Source: Lactarius indigo
Taxonomy: Eukaryota; Basidiomycota; Agaricomycetes; Russulales; Russulaceae
DNA: 64,000 nt
Direction of reading: 5' to 3'
NCBI GenBank assembly: GCA_025766275.1
Contig: JAFKAC010000009.1
Span: forward strand, 434,001 to 498,000
The number at the start of each line of letters is the position of its first letter. Within the stretch, counting starts at the first letter, position 1. The notes under the pieces were generated by a model. The model had not been told where the DNA came from and made no database searches. It was given only the letters and a program-made list of their open reading frames with translations. Position numbers and translations under genes: made by a program. Shown in pieces: positions 1-11,234 of the stretch.

Positions 1-1179
1 GGGCTTGCACTCCGGGATATACTAAATGGTTCAAAAAGAAAAAAGAAAAATAGATAAAAAAAAAACCAGAGACGAACAACAGGCCTACCTACGCCAGTGG
101 CCTTACAGCTGGTGAGGGAATGATAGACCCAACCGTTCGTTTACTGTGGGTTTAAGCACCCGCCTGGTTTACTTTACGCCAGCTATCTTTGTGATCCGAG
201 CACTGGCACCGGCAGTGGAACCAACGTGACTCGAGCAGCTCTTCAATAAGCGCTTCAATAGCTTCAACGCTTGTCAGTATTACGGTGTCATAGTACTACT
301 ATAAAAGTGATGACGGACTGTACTGTTAGAGAACTGCCCACGGTCCAACATATGACGGACTATACTCGGCCTGTTATTTGCCCCACTCAAAAAAGTAAAC
401 GCAAAAAGGTGGGGGGCCTGAGTGCACTTGGGTATCCCGTTTCCTTGCAAGAAGCTGCTGTGACTTGGGCGACTTTCAAAAAACTCTTGGGACCAGGTAG
501 CGGGTAAGTTAACACCACGATATGATACCATCACTTGTACCCGATCATGATCATGATGTACTGTACTAATAGTCAGCTGCCAGTGATCGATCATCGATCG
601 TTCTTGCTGTCGTACCATACGACCGTACTAAGTTACTGTAGGACGCAGCCCTACAGTACATACAGCATCACAATTAGTTCCGTTTTCGAATGACGGATCC
701 GAGCAGAAGCCCCCTCGTGAGCCAAATTGGTTTACGGCCGTCCTATTGACGGTGGAGCCTGCCAAACAAACTTGAGTACCCGGGTAAGTGGTGAATGATT
801 ACAAGTTTCTGAGATCTGATCTGATCGTACGACATAAATTATGATGTCCCGATGATGGGGAACTCCCGGGACTTTACTCAGCGCCAAGAACTTTGCCAAG
901 ACCCCATCATCGAACTGTATACTCTATTCCTGTCTGCAGGACATCCAAGGGCGAATTCTGTGGATTCTTAGGCAAAACGTACTCGAGGACCCGTTGAATA
1001 TCGTAGCAACGTGTGTATGTACATCGGAGTCGTGGACGTGGTACCTATATGTCAAGTGCGACCTATATAACCACCCCAAGAAATTATAAACGAAGTCCAT
1101 GGAAATGTTCCCGAGATAAAATGAATCCAAAAAAAAAAAAAAAGAGAAGTCCATGAATGTCATATTTGTCCTTTTCATT
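1..1179. other. Gene-poor left flank
   Basis: I see no supported gene here. Short open frames on both strands are brief, overlap one another and show no family signature. The stretch contains A/T-rich runs near its left end and a poly-A run at about 1130-1143, just beyond the 3' end of the indoleamine dioxygenase gene, where its 3' untranslated region should lie. Confidence 0.6.
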
Positions 1180-2723
1180 TCAGGTACTGCGGTCCAATTC
1201 CAGTGCAGCTTCCGAAGTACGGTCTCGGACGCCCTTCAAGAACCGAATCGAGTCCGTTCCTCCTGTCCCGCGCAGTAGAGCCGGGCCGGAGCCCGAGCAC
1301 GTCCCATTTGCAAAACCACCAGACTTTACCGCCGCCGTGGCTCCCTTGAGAGCAGGCGCGCAGGAAGTGGGCGGCGGGCGGTGCGACGGGCCGACGATGT
1401 ACAGCGTGACGATACGGAGATGCGCATCGCGAAGACGGCGCAACCCAGCGAGCGCAGCGTTATACGCATCTGTGAGTGTCGCATTTCCTGCGCGCTCCAC
1501 GGCCACACGCAGAGGGCGCGGCGCGGCTGCGAGATGGCGCAAAAAGTTACGATGGTGGCGTGGCATGTAGTAGGCGCGCATGCGCACGAGGAACGGTACT
1601 TTCGGCGGGATGTGAGTGGGCTCCAGTGTGGGGGACGAGGAAGGGCTGGGGGCGTGGTGGTCGACGCCAAAAAACACGTCGAGCGAGTGGATGAGCGGGC
1701 TCTGTGCTGCGCTTGGGCCGGAGAGTTCGGTGGGCTGGACGAGCTCTGGGTGGGCGTCGAGGCCCTCGAAGAACCATTTGCGCGCGCCCGAGTCGGCGCC
1801 GTTGAACCAGGGCCGGATGGAGTGGTAGAAGATGTCGGGATCGCAGCCGTCACGTATGGCAAGGAGGAGCCGGGCGAGGTCGTCCAGGACCTGGGCGAGG
1901 CTGTGGAGATAACGCGTGATACGGCGTATCGCGAGCGCGTCGCCCACGAAGAGCTCGTCCATCGTCACGCGCATGATCTCAAGTGCATCAACCCCACACA
2001 ACTCGATGCGTGCGCTAGTGAGATAGAACTCTTCCTCGTCCCGCGTGCCCGTAAAGAGAGTGAGAGCACGCAAGTTGTCTAGCGCCAGCCGCGGTTTAGC
2101 CGACGGATCTTTGAGGGCCCAATTATAGAGCACATCATCCGAATATGTGATCACGGGGGGGAGCTGAAGCTGCGCGCAGACTTCCAGAAGTGGGACGGTA
2201 ATAGGCGCGGGAATCCGGATCTCAGCATCAGGTGGTAGAGAGTGGATATAGAAGTGCATGATCCACGCCAATACATGATGAGCACGGCGCAAAAACAGCT
2301 CCGATGGGCGTAATTCGACCGTCGGGAGGGTAGGAGACTAAGGATGACATATAGGTGTAAGTTGTCAAAGCTACTCGGGTCGCAGTGACGAATACGTACT
2401 AGACGGACGCGGGCTCGCCACGATTCGGACTGGACCATTTCCTCGTCTATGATGTCGTGCTTGCTACCAAGTTGCAGACGATGCACCTGCGCTTCCTCCA
2501 GCAATTGTTCCCAAGGCTCCCATTGCATAGGGAGTCGAGCAAGCGGAGGGTCGGGCGGCATGAACCCCGTGCGAGTGTCGACATCAAAGTCATGCGCAGC
2601 GAGGGTGGTGGTGTCGACGACGCCCACAGGCACTTCTGAGAGGACACCGGGGCGAGGTAGCGCGAGGAAGTGGTCAGGAGAAAGAAAAGCCATCGAAGCA
2701 ACAGTGGAAGTAGGTGGGTCCAA
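1180..2723 (-). CDS. Indoleamine 2,3-dioxygenase (heme enzyme of tryptophan breakdown)
   Basis: Two exons, 2723-2400 and 2337-1180, joined over a 62-nt GT-AG intron, encode about 493 residues. The enzyme opens the indole ring of L-tryptophan to give N-formylkynurenine, the first step of the kynurenine route to NAD; it is cytosolic. Family signatures seen: GPSAAQS near residue 315, the YMPRHHRNFL block near 365, the segment RDAHLRIV with the expected proximal heme histidine near residue 414, and the C-terminal loop GTGGT followed by FLKGVRD. The splice restores the helix before RRAHHVLAW, which pairs with the human LRLAHQ-type segment. An alternative start ATG lies ten codons downstream. Residues about 210-230 and 305-340 are low-complexity insertions, common in fungal members. 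The neighbouring MYND and HOP2 genes suggest a conserved, non-accessory segment. Confidence 0.93.
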
Positions 2724-4143
2724 GCAGTAAACGACTCTATATATGATGAAAAGGCCCAGATTTTTGGAGAATGAACGTGTATAGAAATGGGAAGACGGAG
2801 GAATCGAAGGCGGTGATGTAGGAGAGATTTGAACTAGCCTCAGTCAAGCAACAAAGGCGATCTGAGGGCAAAATCTTTCATTTCCTTTTTTCCTGATCCC
2901 GGCCCGCGCGGCCCGCGATACCGTGGTCAGTCCTTCGGTCCAATTCATGACCGATTGCCGCTGGACCAATGGCCTGCGAACGGCGTCCAGGTTAGGCAAC
3001 TTGCGGATGTGTCCAAACGCAGTCGTCGACCGCCGGGTCCAAGAAAGGTGAATCGACGGGGTGGGGGTTGCATGGAAGCCGAGTGGGAGAGGCATAGACC
3101 GTACTTAAATAGAAAGAAAGCCCTACTCTTTAGAGGAATTTGTATAAAAGAACAAACTCTCGAGGCCTAATGCGACGGTTGCGATCATCGTCCAAAGGCC
3201 CGAGACGCCGACGACTTCGTATCCTTGTTTAGCACAGCCGCTCTCTCTCTCGGACCAAGGAACTTGTAGCTTTGTGACCCTCAATGCTCAAGTCAATCAA
3301 GTCTGATCCAGCCCATCGACGACACGAGTCGACCGCAGTCGTTTATTAGCGCCCAGAAGCTCTATCCTCAGCTACCAGAAGCAAATCAACGACCAGAGTT
3401 GCGATGGCGATCCACGGGCTGTACTGAGCCAGGAAACATGGCTGTAGGATTCGGGGAAGAGAGGGCCATGTGGTGGAATCGATCAAAGAAACTGGGTCTC
3501 GATCAAGGTTGATGATCCACGCATTGCGGTATTGCGGATTGCTATTGTCTGGACGAGATCGTCTCAAAGAGTCGCGAATGTGACTAATATGGCTAGGGTG
3601 AAGAGCAAAAAGTGGGGTTGGTCGTTAAGAATAGGGCTATGGCGACGATGCGACGAGTACGGCAGGGCCAAGGTGGGCGAGGGACCGTGCTTAATTGTCT
3701 TTTACCAGCTCTGGCGCTTATCACCTTCCCTTTCCAGGGTCGAAGCCGCTGTAAAGCCCGTCCCTTTTGTCTTTTGTCGGCTCACGCGCGATGTCTCACT
3801 CGTCTATGTTATTGTCTCTCACCCATGGGAAACATATCGACCTCCCAGGCGGCGCCCGCCGTAGACAAAAAAAAAGTGGCAAAACAAAAAAAAAGGTGGC
3901 CTCGTAGCACCGATTCGTGGTATTTTTTTTTTTTCTTTTCATTCACTCCTTTTGTTATTTTGGAGCGGGGCTAGCGGAAGAATCTGGTGCCAACCCTTAC
4001 ACACGATCTCGAGCTATAAAACACTCCACAAAATGGCCAAGAACGAGTCATCCATCGACAACACTCCTCGACGAGTCACTACCACCCCAACAGCTCCTTT
4101 GCACTTTGCCCTTTTCAGCACAATCTCGCGCAACTGAGCTATA
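2724..4143. other. Intergenic region between the dioxygenase and MYND genes
   Basis: Head-to-head spacer of about 1.4 kb that should contain both promoters. A CT-rich run occurs near 3240-3252, poly-A near 3870-3890 and poly-T near 3922-3935. A minus-strand frame at 3346-3567 and overlapping plus frames at 3532-3974 are too short and unrecognisable to call. A decayed or intron-rich small gene on the minus strand between 3340 and 3620 cannot be excluded. Confidence 0.5.
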
Positions 4144-5196
4144 ATGACCACTTACTACGCCACTCCCGCCGCCGCCAACTACTTCTCCCCTCCGGCTCAC
4201 AGCCACCGGCAGAGAGGCGTTCGAGTCTGCGACACCTGCGGGTCCACAGAACAACCCTCAGTCAAGCAATTCCGCCTTTGTGGTGGTTGCGTGCGTCGAT
4301 TTCCATTCCGATCTTCTCATCGCCGAGCCGCTAACGCTGTTTCCCTTTTTTTTTCTGACGTCATGCAGATGACCACAAATTACTGCGTGAGTCGCTCGTT
4401 CTCCGTGGTGGCGGAGGTGCCCGATCACTGACGGATCGTCGCTTTTTTATTATTAGTCCCCCGAATGCCAGAAAAAGCACTGGCCATCCCACAAGGCGAT
4501 CTGCCAGCACACCATAGCCCAGGTGGCCGCTACCAAGCAGCAACCCCTCAGCGCTGATTACCCCGACGAGAACATCGCAAAATTGCTGCGCCGCTTCACC
4601 TCGCAACACGCCACTCTCCTCGGCTGGGCGGGCTTCCAGGCACTCCAACTTAAGCGCGTGCCCTCCAACGTGCGCCAGTCGGCGCTTCTCGTCGAACTCA
4701 CCCCCCGTCCCTCGGGCGACGCCCATAGGCAGTGCGTTTTTCCTCCCTTTCCACTCTCCCCCTCCCGTCCTCACATGTTGACCATCGTCACCAGATTCGC
4801 CATCAAGGGCACCCACATCGTTCCCCGCACATACGTCACGTCTCGTGATCCGCTCGTCGCGGCGGACATCCAGCGCCGCGAGGAGCGCTGCCGTCGCGCA
4901 GGCGGCATCGGCACCGCGGTCGTGTTGATCCAGTGCGGCGCCGTGAGCCAGGTGATGCCGGTCGAGGTCGATGCGCCGTCGAAAATCTCGTGGGATGAGC
5001 GGAACGACTGGGCGGACGTGCTCGCGCACTTCGTCGATACCGGCCGCGCGGACTTCAAGCCGATCTCCACCACTTCGCGAGGGTGAGTCGATATTCGTTC
5101 TTCTTGCTGGCGTGTGCACACCGACTGACACGCAGCGCTCGGTTTCAGGGTCTATTATGGCTGATCGGCTGCACACGCTGTTGTGATCTCGTTTGA
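4144..5196 (+). CDS. MYND zinc-finger protein
   Basis: Five exons: 4144-4290, 4369-4386, 4457-4731, 4795-5082 and 5136-5196, about 262 residues. A MYND finger is spelled across the first three exons: C29-C32, C46-C49, C55-C59 and H67-C71, with the expected KKHWPSHK segment. Exon 2 is only 18 nt and supplies the residues MTTNYC, including one zinc ligand. MYND fingers are usually protein-protein interaction modules. The remaining 180 residues are unknown to me; no SET, ankyrin or enzyme motif is visible. The last splice is uncertain: using the acceptor at 5147-5148 gives a shorter C-terminus ending at 5185. I preferred the acceptor at 5134-5135 because its tail (RFQGLLWLIG) looks like a folded strand-helix segment. 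The C-terminal call is therefore tentative. Confidence 0.82.
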
Positions 5197-5662
5197 AAAA
5201 AATTTCGAATAGAGGAAGCACATACTACGCGCTTGCCCGTGCTGGCCGTCGGTTTAGCGCCCGCTTCACCTTCTATCTTATCGGGTGCTCGTCGGACCTT
5301 CGAATCGCGATACCCTCTCCACGTGTGGCCATTCTCTTATCATATCCCCCCTTGCTCCGCAGCCACCATGCAACACCCTTCACCCATGTTTCTCTTTGTT
5401 CTCACCTTTTCTTTATGCCGCGCACTGTACCATTACGCATTTGTATCACGAGCTGTATTTCCGTACTTGCTAATTCGTGTTTTCGTTACAATCGAAGGGG
5501 GCACAATATACTCTTCGCTTTTTTTGCAACCACGCTTTTTGAGGGATGAGGCCATAGCAAGTGAAGAGTCAGATCAGCAGCGAGCTACGAGCAGAGAGCA
5601 AAGTGATCTAGAGGTCCTCCTGCACGATCAAAGAGCAGAGAAACAAAGAACGGAGAGAAGAA
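5197..5662. other. Convergent 3' spacer between MYND gene and HOP2
   Basis: About 470 bp between two stop codons on opposite strands; it should contain both 3' untranslated regions. Open frames such as the plus frame 5233-5676 are compositional and show no family signature. Nothing else seen. Confidence 0.6.
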
Positions 5663-6751
5663 TCAGCGCCTTTTAGAAACGTTCGCAGGTGCGCACAATG
5701 GCCCGCGCTCCAGCTCAATATGTTCAGGCGTGTCGTACTCGATCCCGAGGTCCTCCGCAAGCTGCTCGGCATCAGGCGGGGAAAGCGAATCCGACACAAG
5801 CGCCCAAAAGCTAAATTTTTTTTTTTCACGACGATAGTGGCGTCCCGTCAGCGCGCGAAACGTCGATCATCTCAGCCCGTGGGATGAAAGCGCACTTGTA
5901 GAATACCTTCCGTCTGCGGACCCATTCGGCGCGCCATCGTGTCCAATCTGCGTCGAGCGTGTCTAGCTCTGCAGCAGAGACGAGCGGCGTGCCGTCGCGC
6001 AGCGGCTCGATGTGGGCGCGGAGCTTCGCGATCTGTTTGTTTGGGGGGTGTCCGCAGAGCACGGTGGTGAGATGGAGGAAGGGAGGAAGGGATGTATACG
6101 CACCGTGGACTCGGCCTGCGCGATCTGCGCGGCGAGCTCAGCGTCCGTCGGTGCAAGCCGCATCTTTGCCAACTCTGTCGCAGAAGGATTAGCGCGTTCG
6201 GAGTGTTCGTGCGTTGGACCGACCCCTTACCTGTCGAAGCGGCCTTGATCTCCACCGCGAGGGCCTTGTTACTCTCGACCAGCGCGTCGGTTTCGTCCGC
6301 GAGAGCCTTGATCGTGTGCTCTGGGAGCGCGTCGAGTGTGTTCTGATTCGCGACGAAAAGCGTGGCCTTGCCTGACGCATGCGCGATTATCGATTGGGTG
6401 GTATGTGTATGCGCGAGGATCACGGGATGTATGCGCATACCGTACGTCTTCTGCGTGACCTCGCCCTTTTCGGCGAGCGCGAGGAGGATCTTCTGCGTGG
6501 CTGGCTTGGGAACCGTGCCTTTTAGGTTGGCAGAGACGTCGACGGCGCCATATGGGCGGTTTATCTGTTTGGGCCCGGGTATCATCAAATCGCGATCAAG
6601 GTGTATGCGTGTGTATGTGACGAACCCGCTTGATATAATCGAGGACTTTGTTCTCCGCTTTAGAAAGTAAATAACGGATCGTCGTGATGGTTTAACAGAG
6701 AAACCCACCGTCTTGACCTTTCAATACTTTGATGTTCACTTTGGACGCCAT
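5663..6751 (-). CDS. HOP2: Homologous-pairing protein 2 (meiotic recombination factor)
   Basis: Seven exons (6751-6709, 6657-6626, 6564-6441, 6371-6231, 6174-6104, 6032-5896, 5810-5663) encode about 231 residues, the usual HOP2/TBPIP length; all six introns are 51-85 nt and all phases agree. Known family role: the HOP2-MND1 heterodimer in the nucleus stimulates Dmc1/Rad51 strand invasion in meiosis. Seen: an N-terminal winged-helix segment with YIKRINRPYGAVDV and the QKTYGKATLFVANQ block, then a heptad-rich coiled coil (about residues 85-160), then a C-terminal helix with RWRAEWVRRRKVFYNFWALV and DLGIEYDTPEH. It is divergent from GST copy 1, with 314 bp between start codons. Its 5' end has been copied into the GST spacers. 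Confidence 0.93.
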
Positions 6752-7065
6752 CGTGGTCCTGATTGAAAAGATCAATCACATGATACCCACGCCTTTCAAA
6801 GTGAGCTTACATAAGTGCCGTGTTGACGAGTCATACCATTCGGCTCAGGCTCTTGCCACGGACATGATGCTGGCAGACTCACGTTCAAAGAAAAATGTCG
6901 GTATTACTCAGCCACGGCTGGCCATGACATCAAGCATGGTATGGTCACTCATCGCGATGACTGAATAAGCGAACCTTCCCCTGGAGCGTGTGGTAATCTA
7001 CAGTATATAGGATGGGCGTGTGATACCCAGCGCTCCATAACTCCTCCCTGCCGACTATCTACATC
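6752..7065. promoter_or_regulatory. Shared divergent promoter, HOP2 and GST copy 1
   Basis: 314 bp separate the HOP2 ATG (minus) from the first GST ATG (plus), so both promoters must lie here or overlap the genes. A bZIP-like near-palindrome TGACGAGTCA occurs at about 6834-6843, and a TATA-like TATATAGG at about 7004. Later spacers have TGACTCA at the corresponding place. This is the ancestral form of the region repeated before GST copies 2-4. Confidence 0.6.
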
Positions 7066-8021
7066 ATGGCCAGTACAGATATAATCTTTTATACTGCCAA
7101 AGTGCGCATCGTACTCTTCTTGTCCCTCCCCTGTCCAAGTTAACGTTGTTATCCGCAGGCTTCCCTATATTCTGAGCGGGTTGGTCCAGTCGGCCTTCTT
7201 CCGCAGGCCGATGTGCTTGCTAACTGGCGTTGCCACAGGTAGAGATCGCGTTCCACGAGGCGAAGGCCAACGTGACCAGATATGAGCTCGACCTTTCGAA
7301 CAAGCCCGAATGGTATGCCCGGCGGGTCAACCCAGCAGGCAAGGTCAGATCTCTGCGCGCTTCTTCCCTGATACTTCTGACTTCCGACTTCTGACGCCGC
7401 GTGATAGGTCCCAGCTGTGGTGTACGGGAGCGCAAAGTCGGACCCTGAAAATCCGTCGCCCGAGTCGGCCAAGATCGCCGAGTCACTCGTCCTGCTCGAG
7501 TTCATCGCGGACCTGTACCCCGACTCGGGCCTGCTCCCGAAAGACCCCGTTGAGCGCGCCCGCGTCCGGTTCTTCATCGATGCGGTATCCACCAAGGTCG
7601 CCCCGCCCTTCTTTGCGTTCATCTTCCGTGGGGAGTCATCGGACGCCTTCATCGCGGCGGTTGCCGAGATCCAGGAGCTGCTCCCGCCTGCAGCCCAATT
7701 CGCCGTCGGGGATCACTTCACGATCGCAGATGCAGCGATCGCGCCGTTCCTCGGCCGTTGGGATCTACTCCTTCGCAATGGCCTCGGCAGGTTTGGGGAG
7801 GGAGCTGGCCCGCGTGTGCATGAGGAGCTGTTCCAGAGTGAGCGGTTCGCGCGGTTTCAGAAATACTATGCGAGCATCTCGAGCCGTGAGAGCTTCAAGA
7901 GTAGCTTTAATCCGGTACGTTTCCTATTTGGTCCCGTGCGTGGGGGTACAACTGACCGCGTACGCGTTTTGGCTAGGAGCACTTGGTGGCAATGGCAAAG
8001 AAATTTTTAGGTCGACTGTGA
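7066..8021 (+). CDS. Omega-class glutathione transferase, copy 1 (serine type)
   Basis: Five exons: 7066-7101, 7159-7179, 7239-7343, 7408-7914, 7977-8021; 237 residues. Omega-class GSTs bind glutathione in a thioredoxin-like N domain and ligands or electrophiles in a helical C domain; fungal members act in reduction of glutathione conjugates and in binding of wood polyphenols. The 21-nt second exon holds the catalytic motif, here ASLYSER, so the usual cysteine is serine (residue 14) and the following proline is leucine. Other G-site features are present: the cis-proline of KVPAV (residue 56) and the ES pair near residue 79. The helical domain carries the N-capping type segment FTIADAAIAPFLGRW. 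Serine-type omega GSTs are known in Trametes, so this is probably functional rather than dead. First gene of a six-copy tandem array. Confidence 0.9.
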
Positions 8022-8849
8022 AGGCAACGTTGTTACAAGGAGGTGAAGTGTATCTTGGAAGGGACGTTATACCGACACATTCACGGAACGAGACAGAACG
8101 AGACATTTGTGCAGAGATCGAGCCTGAAATGGTGATATGGTCCCGTTGTTGCCGAGTGAATGGCGTTAATAAGACGGAAGTAGAGTCGCCGTTTTCTCGG
8201 CGTCCTGGCCTTTTACTCCTCACGTCTAACTCTTGTCTTCTCAGAGGTCGATATTATATTCTCCCACAACAACTGCTCCTTTGCACAGCTTGAAGTTGTT
8301 AATTTCGGTCACAGGACCATGTGTGACTGTCTGAGTTTATGCAAAAGCGTGTGTTTTGTCATTACCTCGCAGTCACCGGTATGAAGTCGTCCTGTCCTCG
8401 CAGTCGTTGGGTGAAGCATGTTGACTTTCTGCTGTTCCTTGTGTGGTTGTCCCTTCTCCGAAGATGGTACTTGGATGTGAGCTCTGCTGTCGTTGTTGCG
8501 TCGTCATGTGAGATCGCTCCGCTGCCTTGACTTTTTGCTACGCCTTGTTGTCAACGAAGTACGCGGCGTGCCGCTGTTTCGCACAGGGTGTCTACCGAGT
8601 TTGTCATAAGTGTGCATAACAGATCTGTAGTGATACCTGCAGACCCAGCCGTGGCACTTGAATGGCAGGAGAGATAAGTCTAGCTACAGCAGCCTCCTGT
8701 GATGGATGCGGTGGTGGCAATGGCACGGGCCGCACGGCAGCGAGAATTACAATGGTGGCTGCTGCAACCTGAGTTACTGCGACACCTGTCTGCGTACGAC
8801 CACCACTCGTTCTCGTTCATCTGTTCCAACCATGGAGCTTTCAGCAATT

Positions 8850-9060
8850 CACGTTAAGACGACGCGAACAACGAGCACGTCGAGGGCGCCGTATATTTAT
8901 CTGTTTTGGCCCGCCGAGTGTCAGCTCGCGATCAACAGCGTATGGGTGTACGTGACAAACTTGGTATAACTGATGACTTCATTCAGACGAGAACCAAGTA
9001 AAGAGTGGGTCATCGCGTGATGATGTCAACATTAGACGCCATAGTGTTCCAGAAAAAACA
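8850..9060 (-). pseudogene. HOP2 5' fragment, relic 1
   Basis: Base-by-base similarity to the HOP2 exon 3 start, introns and exon 1. GTCGAGGGCGCCGTATATTT matches the segment at about 6537-6560, TATGGGTGTACGTGACAAAC matches about 6604-6625, and GACGCCAT at about 9036-9043 preserves the HOP2 start codon (antisense) and its context. The frame is lost within ten codons of the ATG, so it cannot code. It shows that the GST duplication unit started inside HOP2. Confidence 0.75.
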
Positions 9061-9110
9061 GATCGATCACCTTTCAATGTGAGCTTACACGGTACCATAT
9101 TCAAAGAGGC

Positions 9111-9117
9111 TGACTCA
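9111..9117. promoter_or_regulatory. bZIP site TGACTCA upstream of GST copy 2
   Basis: The heptamer TGACTCA (in the context GGCTGACTCATTCC) lies 236 bp before the copy 2 start codon and recurs in the homologous spacers at 11489 and 14719. It is the core recognised by AP-1/Gcn4-type bZIP factors, a sensible control for stress-response genes. Function is inferred from conservation only. Confidence 0.5.
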
Positions 9118-9277
9118 TTCCATTTCTCACTGAATGGGAGACGCGGCCTCCGCCTTTGTTCGTTACTCAGCACGGCTGGCCATGGGAGTCTCATCGGGTT
9201 ACCCGTCATTTAGATGGGCCAGATAGGCGATGACAGAGTAAAGAGAACCTGAAGCCCCACGGTGTTGTGATCTCTGG

Positions 9278-9284
9278 TATATAT
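9278..9284 (+). promoter_or_regulatory. TATA box of GST copy 2
   Basis: TATATAT 69 bp before the start codon (start to start), embedded in a motif kept before other copies (TGTTGTGATCTYTGGTATWTATGG, seen before copies 2, 3, 4 and partly 6). Position and conservation support a core promoter. Confidence 0.5.
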
Positions 9285-9346
9285 GGAATGACATATGACT
9301 CGCCTGTGCTTCAAAACTCTTCTCTGCCCAGTACCTCACTCACACC

Positions 9347-10299
9347 ATGGCCACTCCAGAAGTAATATTCTATACTGCCAAAGTGAGCACTATACACTTG
9401 CTCCTCTGTCCCAAGGTAACTTCATGAGTTCTCCAGGTCTGCCCATATGCTCAGCGGGTTCGTCCGGTTGGCTTTCTCCCACGAGTCCATATCCTGACTC
9501 GGACCGCTACAGGTGGAGGTCGCGTTCCAAGAGGCGAAGGCAGACGTGACCAGGTACGAGATCGACCTTGCGAACAAGCCCGAATGGTATGCCTCGCGAG
9601 TCAACCCAGCTGGAAAGGTCAGATCTCTACGCGCTTCTTTGATACTTCTGACTTACTGACCTCTGACGCCGGGCGTGATAGGTCCCAGCTGTGGTGTATG
9701 GGAGTCCAAAGTCGGACCCTGAGAATCCGTCCCCAGAGTCCGCCAGAGTCACCGAGTCGCTCGTCCTACTTGAGTTCGTCGCCGACCTGTACCCCGACTC
9801 GCGCCTGCTCCCGAAAGACCCCGTCGAGCGCGCCCGCGTCCGATTCTTCATCGATGCGGTATCCACCAAGGTCTCCCCGCCCTTGTTCGCATTCTTCATC
9901 CGTGGGGAGTCACCGGACGCCTTCATCGCGGCGGTCGCCGAGATCCAGGAGCTGCTCCCGCCTGCTGCACAATTCGCCGTCGGGGATCACTTCACGATCG
10001 CGGACGCAGCGATCGCGCCGTTCATCGGTCGCTGGGAGCTGCAGCTCCGCAACGACGTCGGCAAGTTTGCGAAGGGGACAGGCCCGCGTGTGTATGAGGA
10101 GTTGTTCCGGAGCGAGCGCTTCGGACGGTTTCAGAAATAAAATATTATGCGAACATCACGAGTCGTGAGAGTTTCAAGAGCAGCTTTGACCCGGTATGTT
10201 TGCCATTTATTCCCGCGCGTGGGGGCATGACTGACGATGTACGCATTTGGCTAGGAGTACATATTGGCGGCGACGAAGAACTTTTTGGTCCGACAGTGA
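9347..10299 (+). pseudogene. Omega-class GST copy 2, C-terminally truncated
   Basis: Exons 9347-9382, 9437-9457, 9513-9617 and 9682-10140 keep frame and encode a cysteine-type enzyme (VCPYAQR in the 21-nt exon). At about 10137 a 5-bp insertion (AAATAAAATA where copy 3 has AAATAC) creates a TAA and shifts frame, ending the protein at 206 residues instead of 237. The lost part includes the tail helix YYANITSRESF and the last exon, which is still present and intact at 10255-10299 with good splice sites. The body of the fold remains, so a partly active product cannot be excluded; I call it a recent pseudogene. Confidence 0.8.
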
Positions 10300-11234
10300 A
10301 GGCGAAGTTGCTAGAGGGAGAGGTGTATTATAGCTTAGCTTGGAGGGACCGTTACCGTACCGACACATTAGTTTAACGAGACAGAACGAGACATTTGTGC
10401 AGATGCAGAGGTTGAGCCTGAAATGGCGATATGCTTTCCGTTGTTGTCGAGCGAATGGCGTTAATCGGAAGGAGTTCGCAAATCAGTTTGCGTCGCTCAC
10501 TCCCTAACCGGCACCTTAGATTCTCTGTGTCTCCACTCTTCGTCTCGATTCTCCTATCAAGGACATGTTTGTCTTCCGACTGTCGCCATCACAACTCGTC
10601 AGTGATTACTACGGGTTTGCGCCAGGCTCCGTTTTCTCATCGTTTTGGCACCTTCTACAGTACTGTTCGCCTCAAACTTCGACCACTTCGGTCACAGGAC
10701 CATGTCTAATTGTCTGAATTTACTCAAAAGCGTATCTTTTGCCACCACTTCGCGGCCACTGGCATGAAGTCGTCCTGTTCTCGCAGCCGTTGAGTGAAGT
10801 ATGCTGACTTTCTGCTGTTCCTCGTGTGGTTGTCCCTTCTCTGCAGATGGTGCTTGGATGTGAGCTCCACTGTCGCTCTTGCATTGTCGCGTGAGATCGC
10901 AGCGCTGCCTTAGAGTATTTCTTTGCTACGCCTCGTTAACTATGTACGCGGCGTGGCGCTGTTTCGCACAGGGTGTCCACCAAGTTTGTAAGTGTGCGTG
11001 ACAGATCTGTAGTGACACCGGCGGACGCAGCCACGACAATAGTAGGTGAGATAAGTCTTGCTACAGCAACCTCCTACGGTGGATGCAGCGCCGGTGGCAA
11101 TGGCACGAGTCGCACGGCAGAGTACAATGGCGATTACTGCAACCTGAGTTATTGCGACACATGTCCGCGTACGGCCACTACCCGTTCATCTGTTCCAACC
11201 ATGAAGCTTTCAGCGATTCACGTTAAGGAGACCG

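Larger units (their letters stand above)
8022..9346. other. GST spacer 1-2 with HOP2 relic
   Basis: 1.3 kb between GST copies 1 and 2. The left part is a tract repeated after other copies (for example the segment reading GTGTGGTTGTCCCTTCTC at about 8440). The right part, from about 8850, is a decayed copy of the HOP2 5' end and the divergent promoter. The plus frame 8706-8969 is a shadow of this repeat, not a gene. Confidence 0.75.

Noticed and set aside
1381..2082. Plus-strand frame of 233 codons
   Set aside because: Antisense to the indoleamine dioxygenase coding exon; open by GC composition and without family features.
3346..3567. Minus-strand frame with a hydrophobic end
   Set aside because: 73 codons, no start context or paralogue, no clear splice partners upstream.
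4361..5221. Minus-strand frame of 286 codons
   Set aside because: Antisense to the MYND gene, spans its introns, and has no recognisable domain.
5233..5676. Plus-strand frame of 147 codons after the MYND gene
   Set aside because: Low-complexity, overlaps the HOP2 3' end on the other strand and lies where a 3' untranslated region is expected.
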